A stretch of 27,845 bases of DNA from a virus. The stretch is from IMG/VR virus record IMGVR_UViG_3300021976_000062, positions 1 to 27,845 of that record; one strand, 5' to 3'. Below are positions 6,570 through 12,290 of this stretch, piece after piece. The notes below the pieces were generated by a model. The model was not told the DNA's origin and did not search any database. It was given only the letters and a program-made list of their open reading frames with translations. Position 1 is the stretch's first letter. Each line of letters begins with the position of its first letter. A program made the translations under genes and the position numbers.

Positions 6570-6683
6570 TCACTCCGCGAGAGCGCCGGACCCCGTCAAG
6601 CGAAGCTTGTCGAGGTACTCCTGCCAGGAGATGATCCTGGCCTCGCCGTAGTCCTCGTCCGCCCAGTCCGGGTCTTCGTCCAT
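6570..6683 (-). CDS. Small acidic protein, first gene of the leftward operon
   Basis: Encodes 37 residues beginning MDEDPDWADEDYGEARIISW, with ten acidic residues in the first 15. A strong ribosome binding site (GGAGGGGG) lies just before the ATG at 6683. It is the first reading frame after the putative leftward promoter (6711-6739), with a leader of only about 20 bases. Short highly acidic early proteins can act as DNA mimics or host-takeover peptides, but nothing in the sequence decides this. The competing longer frame over the same bases (6499-6723) is Arg/Gly-rich and not supported by a ribosome binding site. Confidence 0.55.
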   Translation of the reverse strand: MDEDPDWADEDYGEARIISWQEYLDKLRLTGSGALAE

Positions 6684-6710
6684 CGCCCCCTCCAGCCCTG
6701 CAATGCCTCA

Positions 6711-6739
6711 ACCCTAGCGCCATGGTTTACGATCCGCAA
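6711..6739 (-). promoter_or_regulatory. Putative leftward early promoter with operator (site B)
   Basis: Minus strand: TTGCGG (6739-6734), 17 bases, TAGGGT (6716-6711). Transcription would begin about 6704 and reach the 37-residue gene at 6683. The spacer and -10 overlap operator copy B, a variant of the palindrome with one degenerate half (CCCTAGCGCCATGG on the plus strand). The -35 match is modest. The site is placed where a repressed early promoter for the replication operon would be expected. Confidence 0.45.
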
Positions 6740-6819
6740 CCGACACCACGGACGAAGATCAACATCGTCTCCCTAGCGGAAGAGCGCGGCGACCAGAAAA
6801 GGGATCAGGAGGGAGTCCC

Positions 6820-6849
6820 TTGACAACCCTAGCGCTAGGACTCTACAAT
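6820..6849 (+). promoter_or_regulatory. Strong rightward promoter with operator in its spacer (site C)
   Basis: TTGACA (6820-6825), 18 bases, TACAAT (6844-6849): a near-consensus housekeeping-sigma promoter. Its spacer is almost filled by CCCTAGCGCTAGGA, so a bound protein would block polymerase. No convincing rightward gene follows. A 56-codon frame (ATG 6851 to TAG 7021) spans CTAG-rich sequence with no ribosome binding site. Transcripts would run antisense to the leftward membrane-protein/regulator pair, or stop at the hairpin at 6933-6955 as a short RNA. Confidence 0.65.
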
Positions 6850-6885
6850 CATGGTGGCGGTGGGGACGGGGGCTAGATCCCTTAC

Positions 6886-7042
6886 CCTAGGTACCTTGTT
6901 CTTTGATCCTTGTCCTAGAGCTAGGAGCCTAAGCGTAAGCACTTCGTGCTTACGCAGTCCTAAGTACATAGAGCTTAGGTCCAAGATCCTTGACACTAGG
7001 TTCCTAGCGCTAGATGTCTAGGATCCTTGACCTAGCTCTAGG
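6886..7042. repeat. CTAG-rich cluster of short palindromes and GATCCTTG repeats
   Basis: This 157-base stretch has CTAG at many places, a tetramer otherwise infrequent here: CCTAGG (6886-6891), CCTAGAGCTAGG (6914-6925), CCTAGCGCTAG (7003-7013) and CCTAGCTCTAGG (7031-7042). Three copies of GATCCTTG (6905-6912, 6985-6992, 7022-7029) precede three of the palindromes. The last copy lies inside the 3' end of the membrane-protein gene. The sequences are variants of the operator core CTAG-NN-CTAG, so this may be a multi-site binding region for the phage repressor or a partition/origin-like element. The interval 6684-7017 contains no convincing gene. Confidence 0.55.
6933..6955. terminator. Perfect 10-bp hairpin, probable terminator
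   Basis: GCGTAAGCAC-TTC-GTGCTTACGC is a perfect inverted repeat with a three-base loop. It lies about 60 bases beyond the stop of the leftward membrane-protein gene and about 80 bases after the rightward promoter at 6820-6849, so it could end transcripts from both sides. There is no long U run in either direction, so factor-independent termination is uncertain. Confidence 0.4.
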
Positions 7043-7770
7043 AGACATAGCTCCAGCTCCAGGATGCTGAGATCAGCGTCAATGCACACCAGGTGCTCGA
7101 CGCCGCCAGGCGGCGGGCTCGGGGGCTCAGCCGTAGGGCTGGGCGAGGGACTCGGGCTAGGCGCCGGTGGCTCTGGCGTAGGCGTGGGCTCAGGAGGCCC
7201 CTGAGGGGGCTCTGTGGGGCCTGGAGGTGGCTCCGGGCTGGGGAGTGAGGGTGGCCCCGGTTCAGGCCCAGTAGGGGGCGCTGAGGGCTCCGAGCCAGGG
7301 CTCGCCTGAGGCGAGCTTTCCGAGGGGGTCGTCACAGCCACGGAGGCCGGCTCTGGCGTGGCCGTAGGCCCGAGGCCTACGGTTGGGGCGACAGTGGGGC
7401 CCAGCGTTGCCAGGGGGGCTGGAGCGTCAGGCCCCACTGTCGGTCTGTGGGTGGGTGACCCTATGACGCTCGGCACCTCGGGTTGGTTTACGTCATCGCC
7501 GAAGGGAATCATCAGGAGGATGGCGGCGGTGCCCGCCAGGGCGCCCGCTCCTGCGACGTAGGCGACTCTGTCCTTGGCCTTCGTGGCAACCCAGAGGGCG
7601 GCAGCAGCCGCCCCTCCCTTGAGGACGCGAGGGACCCAGCGCCGAGGGGGCGGCGGATAGAGGACTGCCTCGATCTCCGCCGCCTCGTCCTCGATCTTGG
7701 TCACTTCGTCAAGGTGAAAGTCGAGCTGCGCCCTCAGCTCGTGGAGCCTGCGCGTCAAGTGATCATTCAC
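7018..7770 (-). CDS. Membrane protein with long proline-rich domain
   Basis: Encodes 250 residues from the preferred GTG at 7770 (MNDHLTRRLHELRAQLDFHL). An N-terminal acidic coiled coil precedes a Pro/Arg segment (YPPPPRRWVPRVLKGG), then one or two hydrophobic segments (AAAAALWVATKAK; VAYVAGAGALAGTAAILLMI). About 140 residues of Pro/Ser/Thr/Glu-rich sequence follow (PTPTPEPPAPSPSPSPSPTA), then a short Leu-rich tail (LSILELELCLLELGQGS). This suggests a membrane anchor with a stiff domain, perhaps crossing the peptidoglycan. It lies directly downstream of the HTH regulator in the same leftward unit, a place where prophage-expressed exclusion or lysogenic-conversion genes are common. Function is otherwise unknown. 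The last codons overlap a CTAG palindrome. Confidence 0.6.
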   Translation of the reverse strand: MNDHLTRRLHELRAQLDFHLDEVTKIEDEAAEIEAVLYPPPPRRWVPRVLKGGAAAAALWVATKAKDRVAYVAGAGALAGTAAILLMIPFGDDVNQPEVPSVIGSPTHRPTVGPDAPAPLATLGPTVAPTVGLGPTATPEPASVAVTTPSESSPQASPGSEPSAPPTGPEPGPPSLPSPEPPPGPTEPPQGPPEPTPTPEPPAPSPSPSPSPTAEPPSPPPGGVEHLVCIDADLSILELELCLLELGQGS

Positions 7771-7822
7771 CCAGAGCAACGTACCCGCTACTCTAAGTGA
7801 CGTCTTGTCTGGTTCGGACCAG

Positions 7823-8401
7823 TTACTGCTGGCCCTCCTGGCGTTCGTCCGCCGCGAGTTGCCGCTCCAGCCGGCGGATCTCAGCTTCGATGCGTTCGCG
7901 GCCCATCCTGGCCTCGCCGCGGACCCTGATCTTGGTCGGGTCGTAGGTGCTGATGGGGTACTTCGGGTGCAGGTACTCCGGCGGAACCTCGGTCCGGTCG
8001 ACGAACGGGAAGACCTCTTCCACGGGCGCATCGTCCGCCGCCGCTGGGTTGTAGGCGATGACGAAGCCCAGTCTCTCCGACTCGCGCAGCAGCTTGGTGG
8101 CTCGTTTGGTGCGCATGTCGTCGAGGGGAAGGCCGCGATCCAGCTTCTCCAGGTCCCTTAGCTGCTGGAGCCTGTAGTGCCGGGAGTGCGCGTTGCGCAC
8201 CTTCCACGGCGCGGCCTCTGCGAAGCGAACGATCTCCTTCGTCAGGCCGGCCTGGTGCAGGCGCTGAGCGATCAGGTTGGCGTTCCACGGAACCCGGTAC
8301 TTCTCGGCGGCCCGATCAGCCATCTGCTGGTGGGTGAGACCCTCCTCCCTCCAGGCTCGCAGCTCTCCGTTGTCCGGTCCAGGCTTGCGCGGCGGTGCCA
8401 T
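7823..8401 (-). CDS. HTH DNA-binding protein, candidate immunity repressor
   Basis: Encodes 192 residues from ATG 8401 (MAPPRKPGPDNGELRAWREE), which has GGAGG eight bases upstream. Residues about 12-53 look like a helix-turn-helix (ELRAWREEGLTHQQMADRAA... NLIAQRLHQAGL). A second basic segment (APWKVRNAHSRHYRLQQLRD) resembles the WRVR.EH segment of HTH proteins common in actinophages. It is divergent from the rightward operon, and the interval between them (8402-8657) holds operator copies and promoters for both directions, the layout of a phage repressor. A leaderless GTG at 8449, exactly at the predicted start site, would give a 208-residue form. Repressor identity is inferred from context. 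Confidence 0.6.
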   Translation of the reverse strand: MAPPRKPGPDNGELRAWREEGLTHQQMADRAAEKYRVPWNANLIAQRLHQAGLTKEIVRFAEAAPWKVRNAHSRHYRLQQLRDLEKLDRGLPLDDMRTKRATKLLRESERLGFVIAYNPAAADDAPVEEVFPFVDRTEVPPEYLHPKYPISTYDPTKIRVRGEARMGRERIEAEIRRLERQLAADERQEGQQ

Positions 8402-8454
8402 CGTTCGTCCTCCAGGGTGTGTGGTTCGTTCGATCGACACACCATTCACGCTGA

Positions 8455-8483
8455 AGCCTACGCCTTGGTTTACACCAGACCAA
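8455..8483 (-). promoter_or_regulatory. Putative promoter of the regulator gene
   Basis: Minus strand: TTGGTC (8483-8478), 17 bases, TAGGCT (8460-8455). Its spacer carries GTAAACC, as does the leftward promoter at 6711-6739 at almost the same distance. Predicted transcription start is near 8449, where an in-frame GTG could be read without a leader. An inverted repeat CTTGGT...ACCAAG (8464-8484) overlaps the -35 region. Confidence 0.45.
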
Positions 8484-8561
8484 GAAAATTCTAGGATGTC
8501 TCATGTGCGCAGGTCGGAACCGGGCAAGTTGTTGTGGAAGAAGCCCTGATTTAGGCCCATC

Positions 8562-8576
8562 TAGGGTTTACGAAGG
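8562..8576 (+). promoter_or_regulatory. Half copy of the operator motif (site E)
   Basis: CTAGGGTTTACG keeps the right half of the CCCTAGCGCTAGGGTTTAC element without its left half. It lies between the regulator promoter and the rightward promoter and has the same orientation as the other copies. No good -35 box accompanies it, so it is more likely a weak binding site than a promoter. Confidence 0.35.
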
Positions 8577-8595
8577 TCAGGACCAGGGATGACGT

Positions 8596-8625
8596 TTGAC
8601 AGACCCTAGCGCTATGGTTTACGTT
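8596..8625 (+). promoter_or_regulatory. Rightward operon promoter with operator (site D)
   Basis: TTGACA (8596-8601), 18 bases, TACGTT (8620-8625). The spacer holds CCCTAGCGCTATGG, a copy of the palindromic operator. Transcription would start about 8632 and reach the ATG at 8658 after a 26-base leader with GAGGGG. This is the best candidate promoter for the rightward integrase operon. The same operator in it and in the leftward promoters implies common control. Confidence 0.65.
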
Positions 8626-8657
8626 AGGGCTCATCAAACGACGGAGCGAGGGGCGGC

Positions 8658-9086
8658 ATGGCTACCTGGTACACGCACGGCAACAAGTGCGACAAGCGAT
8701 GGAAGACGCACCGGGCAGAGCACTGCCCCGCGTGCCACGAGACCTTCTCCGGAACCAAGACCGGAGACGCCCACCGAGTGGGCGAGCACGGAGTCACCGA
8801 GGGACCTGACCGCAGGCGTTGCCTGCCGGTCTCCGAGGTCCTCATCAAGAGGGGCAAGCGAGGCGCGTTCGGCCTCAAGTGGAACGAAGACCGCCAGTAC
8901 TGGCAGGAGGACGACCCAGACAGTCGCTTCAGAGATGTAGCAACCCCCCTCGATTCGAGTACACGCGGGCTCACCGGAGGTGAGCTGCTCCTGCAGTCCT
9001 GGACGCCAGAAAAGGCGGCCCTGCTCCAACGGATGGTTGCCGAGGGCCGGATCAATACACGTCGCATCACCAAGGAGGAGCAGTGA
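8658..9086 (+). CDS. FDXHR-type zinc-binding protein
   Basis: Encodes 142 residues. C11, then AEHCPACHETFSGTKTGDAH and RVGEHG (H22, C23, C26, H27, D37, H39, R40), reproduces the motif of the FDXHR putative zinc-binding family common in actinophages. In this copy the F of FDxHR is replaced. The C-terminal half is charged, with a TPEKAALLQRMVAEGRINTR helix. GAGGGG precedes the ATG by a few bases, and it is first in the rightward operon. Molecular role unknown; nucleic-acid binding is likely from the zinc motif. Its 3' end (AAGGAGGAGCAGTGAG) creates a Shine-Dalgarno-like stretch immediately before the stem-loop array. Confidence 0.8.
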   Translation: MATWYTHGNKCDKRWKTHRAEHCPACHETFSGTKTGDAHRVGEHGVTEGPDRRRCLPVSEVLIKRGKRGAFGLKWNEDRQYWQEDDPDSRFRDVATPLDSSTRGLTGGELLLQSWTPEKAALLQRMVAEGRINTRRITKEEQ

Positions 9087-9100
9087 GCCTCCCCACAGAT

Positions 9101-9524
9101 TTGAGCGGGGCCAAAGAACATGCGGAGTCCAATCCGGCCCCGCCCCGCTCAACCACTCTTGCTCAGCGGCCAAAACTCTGGCGAGGCCATCAAGAAGCCG
9201 CCGCTGAGCAACTAACTTCCCGCACCGGCCAGGTTGGCGTCGGAATCCATCATCGGTACGTCGGTGCGGGAACCATTCTTGCCAGGGGCCACGCGAAGCT
9301 CGAAGCCCAACCGCCCCTCGCCCCTCGCAACATTCTTCCGCTCCGGCCAATTACGTTGCGAAACCCAAGGTTGCCGCGCCGGAGCGGAGCAAGGCCCGCG
9401 ACAGTGGCCATGCCCGAGGCGAAACCCACAAGTCCAGCGCCGCTGTCGCGCTAATCGTCGAGCACCCCGGCAAGGGGTTGGCGACCCGCCGGGCTTCCGT
9501 GCCCCCGGCGGCCGGGGTGCTCGA
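9101..9524 (+). ncRNA. Array of seven tandem stem-loops, probable structured RNA
   Basis: Units at 9101-9152, 9159-9211, 9217-9272, 9279-9330, 9337-9388, 9398-9449 and 9458-9524 each fold into one long hairpin. Stems: TTGAGCGGGGC, TTGCTCAGCGGC, TTCCCGCACCG, TTGCCAGGGGC (one mismatch), TCCGCTCCGGC, GCGACAGTGGC (one G-U) and TCGAGCACCCCGGC, each with its complement about 30 bases later (loops 29-30 nt in five units, 34 and 39 in the others). Stem sequences differ but pairing is kept. Six units have GGCCA at the stem exit, and a core like GCGAAACCCA lies about eight bases into the loop. Linkers are short (CCACTC, CTAAC, CCATTC, CATTC in the first four). The 57-62 base period is not a multiple of three, arguing against coding. 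Strand is taken from the flanking operon; a DNA-level role (origin, recombination sites) is the alternative. This fills the otherwise gene-free 9087-9561. Confidence 0.75.
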
Positions 9525-9561
9525 CTCATCTCCAACACCCGAAACCCAACAGGAGGAAAGC

Positions 9562-10068
9562 ATGTCCAAGGTCAGCGAACTGATCGAAGAGGCGTGGGAG
9601 TTCCACGCCGAGTCCTACGGCAGTGAAGAGTTCCTGGAGTTTGTCACCAACCGAGCCTTCAACAAGGCCACCAAGAGTGACCTCTACCCGCTCGTGGCCA
9701 ACGAGGTCGGCAAGCGGTACCGCAGTGGCGTCAAGGCCACCGAAGACGCAGCCTTCGGCCCTGAGCCCGAGTTCCACGAGAACGTGCGCAACCTCAACAC
9801 CACGCCGAAGTACGCGAACCTCAAGCCCGCAACCCCCCACCGGGACCGCCTGGAGGCGGAGCGTCAGCTCATGGACGAGGGGTTCAAGCTCGACGGGGAG
9901 TACGTCCCCTGGGGCGACGCGACCGCCGAACAGCATGACCGACGCGCCAGCCAGCTCCGCAGCAAGGCGGGTGGCCTGGTGGTCACGGCTGAGCGTCACG
10001 AGCAGGCCGCCGCCCTCATCCGCCAGAACGGCGCCACCTCCCTGCGTGGCGTGGAGCGTGCGGCATGA
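9562..10068 (+). CDS. Conserved actinophage-type protein, unknown function
   Basis: Encodes 168 residues from MSKVSELIEEAWEFHAESYG; AGGAGG six bases upstream fixes the start at 9562. It is mostly helical. A C-terminal segment, YVPWGDATAEQHDRRASQLR... TAERHEQAAALIRQNGATSL, resembles a helical-hairpin motif seen in proteins of many actinophage genomes, without known function. It begins 37 bases after the stem-loop array, and CGAAACCCA, the conserved array-loop core, lies directly upstream of its ribosome binding site. An autoregulatory or array-binding role is therefore worth testing but is not shown. ATGA overlap couples it to the next gene. Confidence 0.7.
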   Translation: MSKVSELIEEAWEFHAESYGSEEFLEFVTNRAFNKATKSDLYPLVANEVGKRYRSGVKATEDAAFGPEPEFHENVRNLNTTPKYANLKPATPHRDRLEAERQLMDEGFKLDGEYVPWGDATAEQHDRRASQLRSKAGGLVVTAERHEQAAALIRQNGATSLRGVERAA

Positions 10069-10850
10069 GCACCTGGACTGACCTCCGCCTGGCGGCGGAG
10101 GTATACGCGGACTTCGAGAGCGTGGTCGTCAAGCTGAAGCAGCGCATCAATCGGGCGATCGTCCTCGACAAGAGCGTCTACGAGATGCAGTTGGACGTTG
10201 CGCAGCGCCAACTGACTGGCCGCCTGCGCTACAAGAGCAAGGGCGCCGAGTCCAGCATGCTGGAGGACTTGGAGGTCATCTACAAGGCCGTTGCGCCCAA
10301 GGGCATCCAGGACTGGCAGAAGGCCCAGAAGGGCATCGGCATCCCGTCCTTGGCCCGCCTGCTGGGCGACACGGGGCACCCGGTCCGCGCCGTGCCTCAC
10401 ACGGCGCAGCCGAACCCGGACTACGACAAGGACGAGCCCGCCAGCGAGGACAACCAGAAGACGATCCTCTTCTACGGCGAGCCGTTCGACAGAACGGTCT
10501 CGCAGTGGTGGTCATACTGCGGGCACGGTGACGCGAACCGCAGGCGTCGCAAGGGGATGTCTGATGACGAGGCCCTGGCCCTTGGCCGGCCTAAGGCGAA
10601 GATGCGCGTCCACCTCATGGCCGCCGACTGCGTCAAGGTCGGCATTACCCGGTTGCCGGGCGTCGAGAAAGGCACCAAGTTTTCTCCGGACACGCGCAAG
10701 GCCACTTCGCATTACGGCGCCGTGTACCTCGACCGCCGAACCAAGACGTGGGACCGCGAGGACTGGACCGACAACCACAAGAACAACGATGCCATTCGCA
10801 TCACGGCCAAGGAGATCCTGCGGGATCTCTGGTTGGCCGCTCGTGCCTAG
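10065..10850 (+). CDS. Transposase_20 (IS110/IS116 C-terminal)-like protein without DEDD domain
   Basis: Encodes 261 residues. After an N-terminal helical region, QKAQKGIGIPSLARLLGDTG (87-106) is a helix-hairpin-helix like the IPGIG...LLAEIGD motif of the IS110 C-terminal domain. It is followed by SQWWSYCGHGDANRRRRKGM (146-165), LGRPKAKMRVHLMAADCVKV (173-192) and SHYGAVYLDRR (215-225), which parallel the R-S-x-x-G...G...N-x-x-R-x-x-L and Y..Y segments of those transposases. The N-terminal RuvC-like DEDD catalytic domain is absent, so it is unlikely to be an active transposase. No IS ends are seen. It sits between the array-adjacent gene (ATGA overlap) and the integrase (eight-base overlap). 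A structural or DNA/RNA-binding role is inference. Confidence 0.6.
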   Translation: MSTWTDLRLAAEVYADFESVVVKLKQRINRAIVLDKSVYEMQLDVAQRQLTGRLRYKSKGAESSMLEDLEVIYKAVAPKGIQDWQKAQKGIGIPSLARLLGDTGHPVRAVPHTAQPNPDYDKDEPASEDNQKTILFYGEPFDRTVSQWWSYCGHGDANRRRRKGMSDDEALALGRPKAKMRVHLMAADCVKVGITRLPGVEKGTKFSPDTRKATSHYGAVYLDRRTKTWDREDWTDNHKNNDAIRITAKEILRDLWLAARA

Positions 10851-11859
10851 CGCAGTCCGCCTGAGCGAGGCCATAGACGAGTACCTGGAGAGCCGGGAGA
10901 CGCACGACGTCTCCCCCAACACCATCAGGTCCGAGAAGTCCATGCTCGTGGGGTTCTTGACCACGATCGGAAATCTGTATCCGAGGAGTATCGAGCCCCG
11001 CCACGTGGACGCCTGGCTGGCGGAGAACCGTCACTGGGAGCCCAGCACCAGGGCTCAGCAGATAGCCCGGCTGAGCGGCTTCCAAAAGTGGCTCACGGTG
11101 CGCAAGTACGTGGGCCGAGGTGACGACTTCCTGGAGGGTGTGCGCAAGGCGAAGATCCCTCGTAAGCGCCGGCCACGCATCGCGCTGGAGCAGTTCGGCG
11201 AGACACTGGCCCGGGCCACGGTCCCTCGTGACCGCATCATCGTGGCCACGGGACTCTTCCTCTTGGTGCGCGCCAGTGAGCTGACACCGATCAGGTGGCG
11301 GGACGACCACGACGACCACGTCTCCGTCTACCGCACCAAGACCGGGGACTGGGACGACCTACCGGTCGGCCCGGACTACAGGGACGAGCTGAACCGCTGG
11401 AAGCGACACGTGTGCGTGGAAATGGGCGTCACGGTGCCAGACCCGAGCTGGTACATCCACTGCGCCATGATGCGCCCGGAGTCCAGGAACACCCGAGGGG
11501 TGTTCATCTCGGGGACCGGCGAGTACCCACTGCTTCCTGACCGCCCGCTCATGACGCCACGGGTCAGGGTCCAGGAGGTGCTGCGCCAGCTCGGCATCAA
11601 CGAGAGGGGTAGCGGCATGCACACGTTGCGCAGGAGCGGAGCGAGGGCCTACTTCGAGTCGCTCCTGGCTGACGAGAAGGGCAAGGACGAGGCGCTGGCT
11701 GTCGTCCAGTCCATGCTCGGCCACGCATCTCCTACTCAGACGCTGGTCTATATCGGATGGGAGACAAGCCGGGCAATGCGCGACAAGGTCATCCTCGGTC
11801 GGCGTATGATCACGCCCACGGTCGAGGGCAGGGTGATTGAGTTGAGACCGAGGGGATGA
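10843..11859 (+). CDS. int: Tyrosine integrase
   Basis: Encodes 338 residues from GTG at 10843 (MPSAVRLSEAIDEYLESRET). A SAM-like core-binding domain (about 8-105) precedes the catalytic domain. Catalytic residues are visible: R143 in FLLVRASELTPIRW, K166 in YRTKTGD, H260-x2-R263 in MHTLRRSGAR, H294 in MLGHASPTQT and Y303 in LVYIG. It would integrate phage DNA into the host chromosome by site-specific recombination. The start was chosen because the longer upstream frame only duplicates the previous gene out of frame; the overlap with the preceding stop is eight bases. A short N-terminus suggests limited arm-site binding. It is coupled by ATGA to a small zinc protein that could be its directionality factor. 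Confidence 0.9.
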   Translation: MPSAVRLSEAIDEYLESRETHDVSPNTIRSEKSMLVGFLTTIGNLYPRSIEPRHVDAWLAENRHWEPSTRAQQIARLSGFQKWLTVRKYVGRGDDFLEGVRKAKIPRKRRPRIALEQFGETLARATVPRDRIIVATGLFLLVRASELTPIRWRDDHDDHVSVYRTKTGDWDDLPVGPDYRDELNRWKRHVCVEMGVTVPDPSWYIHCAMMRPESRNTRGVFISGTGEYPLLPDRPLMTPRVRVQEVLRQLGINERGSGMHTLRRSGARAYFESLLADEKGKDEALAVVQSMLGHASPTQTLVYIGWETSRAMRDKVILGRRMITPTVEGRVIELRPRG

Positions 11860-12083
11860 GTACCGTGCGCAGATTGGTGCACGAGTGCGACTCATGCGGA
11901 GAGTCAGATGCCAAGGAGGTCACCGTCACGTATGACGGTGACACTATTCGGGTGGACCTTTGTCCCATATGCTCATGGGCAATCAGGGACTTGTTCCACC
12001 TGAAGAAACAGGTCCAAGTGGCCATGACCCCAGGACAGAAGTTGTCCTGGGAGGACTACAAGGCGAAGCTACGGGGGCAGTGA
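11856..12083 (+). CDS. Small zinc-ribbon protein next to integrase
   Basis: Encodes 75 residues with CDSCG (C11, C14) and CPIC (C36, C39) pairs that would fold a single zinc ribbon around VTVTYDGDTIRVDL. A basic helical tail follows (FHLKKQVQVAMTPGQKLSWE). ATGA overlap with int and TGATG overlap with the next gene show tight co-translation. Position makes an excisionase/directionality role possible, but no MerR-like or Xis fold is evident. Confidence 0.7.
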   Translation: MSTVRRLVHECDSCGESDAKEVTVTYDGDTIRVDLCPICSWAIRDLFHLKKQVQVAMTPGQKLSWEDYKAKLRGQ

Positions 12084-12280
12084 TGGAAGACGTGACGGCA
12101 GGAGAGTTCGTGAGCTGGTTCTTCAGCAGCTTCACGTTCGTGTACGTGGCGCTGGTCGGCCTCATCGTCGTGGGGCTACGCAAGATGCGAGCTGACGACA
12201 AGCGCACCCAGGAGAAGCTCCGGGCTGCCGGCCTGGACGCGCAGAGCCTCGCCGCCAGGCGCCAGCGCAACCAGCGGTAG
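12083..12280 (+). CDS. Single-span membrane protein
   Basis: Encodes 65 residues. A short acidic N-terminus is followed by one hydrophobic helix (SFTFVYVALVGLIVVGLRKM), then a highly charged, mostly basic helix (RADDKRTQEKLRAAGLDAQS... ARRQRNQR), so the tail should be cytoplasmic. The start at 12083 overlaps the previous stop as TGATG. Function unknown; it resembles small phage proteins proposed to act at the membrane during lysogeny. Confidence 0.65.
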   Translation: MEDVTAGEFVSWFFSSFTFVYVALVGLIVVGLRKMRADDKRTQEKLRAAGLDAQSLAARRQRNQR

Positions 12281-12290
12281 TATCTGCGCC

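Noticed and set aside
6851-7021. 56-codon frame right after the strong rightward promoter
   Set aside because: Its ATG would precede the likely transcript start, there is no ribosome binding site, and the codons simply reflect the CTAG-rich repeats.
7484-7492. Another GGTTTAC copy
   Set aside because: It lies inside the membrane-protein coding region without a palindrome half or promoter-like boxes, so it is probably chance.
9083-9454. 123-codon rightward frame with GTG start, GTGA overlap and AAGGAGG upstream, running through six stem-loops
   Set aside because: The Pro/Arg/Ala-rich product has no fold-like pattern and does not mirror the 57-62 base repeat. The Shine-Dalgarno-like sequence is explained by codons of the preceding gene. 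It remains possible and should be checked by ribosome profiling.
9101-9524. CRISPR array or integron attC array
   Set aside because: No identical repeat separates unique spacers, no cas genes or gene cassettes are present, and unit boundaries lack attC core boxes.
10291-10842. Long N-terminal extension of the integrase frame
   Set aside because: It overlaps the Transposase_20-like gene out of frame and is Arg/Thr/Ser-rich. Integrase similarity begins only after 10843.
10065-10850. Active IS110-type insertion sequence
   Set aside because: The catalytic DEDD domain is missing, no element ends or target duplications are visible, and the gene is embedded by overlaps in a phage operon.
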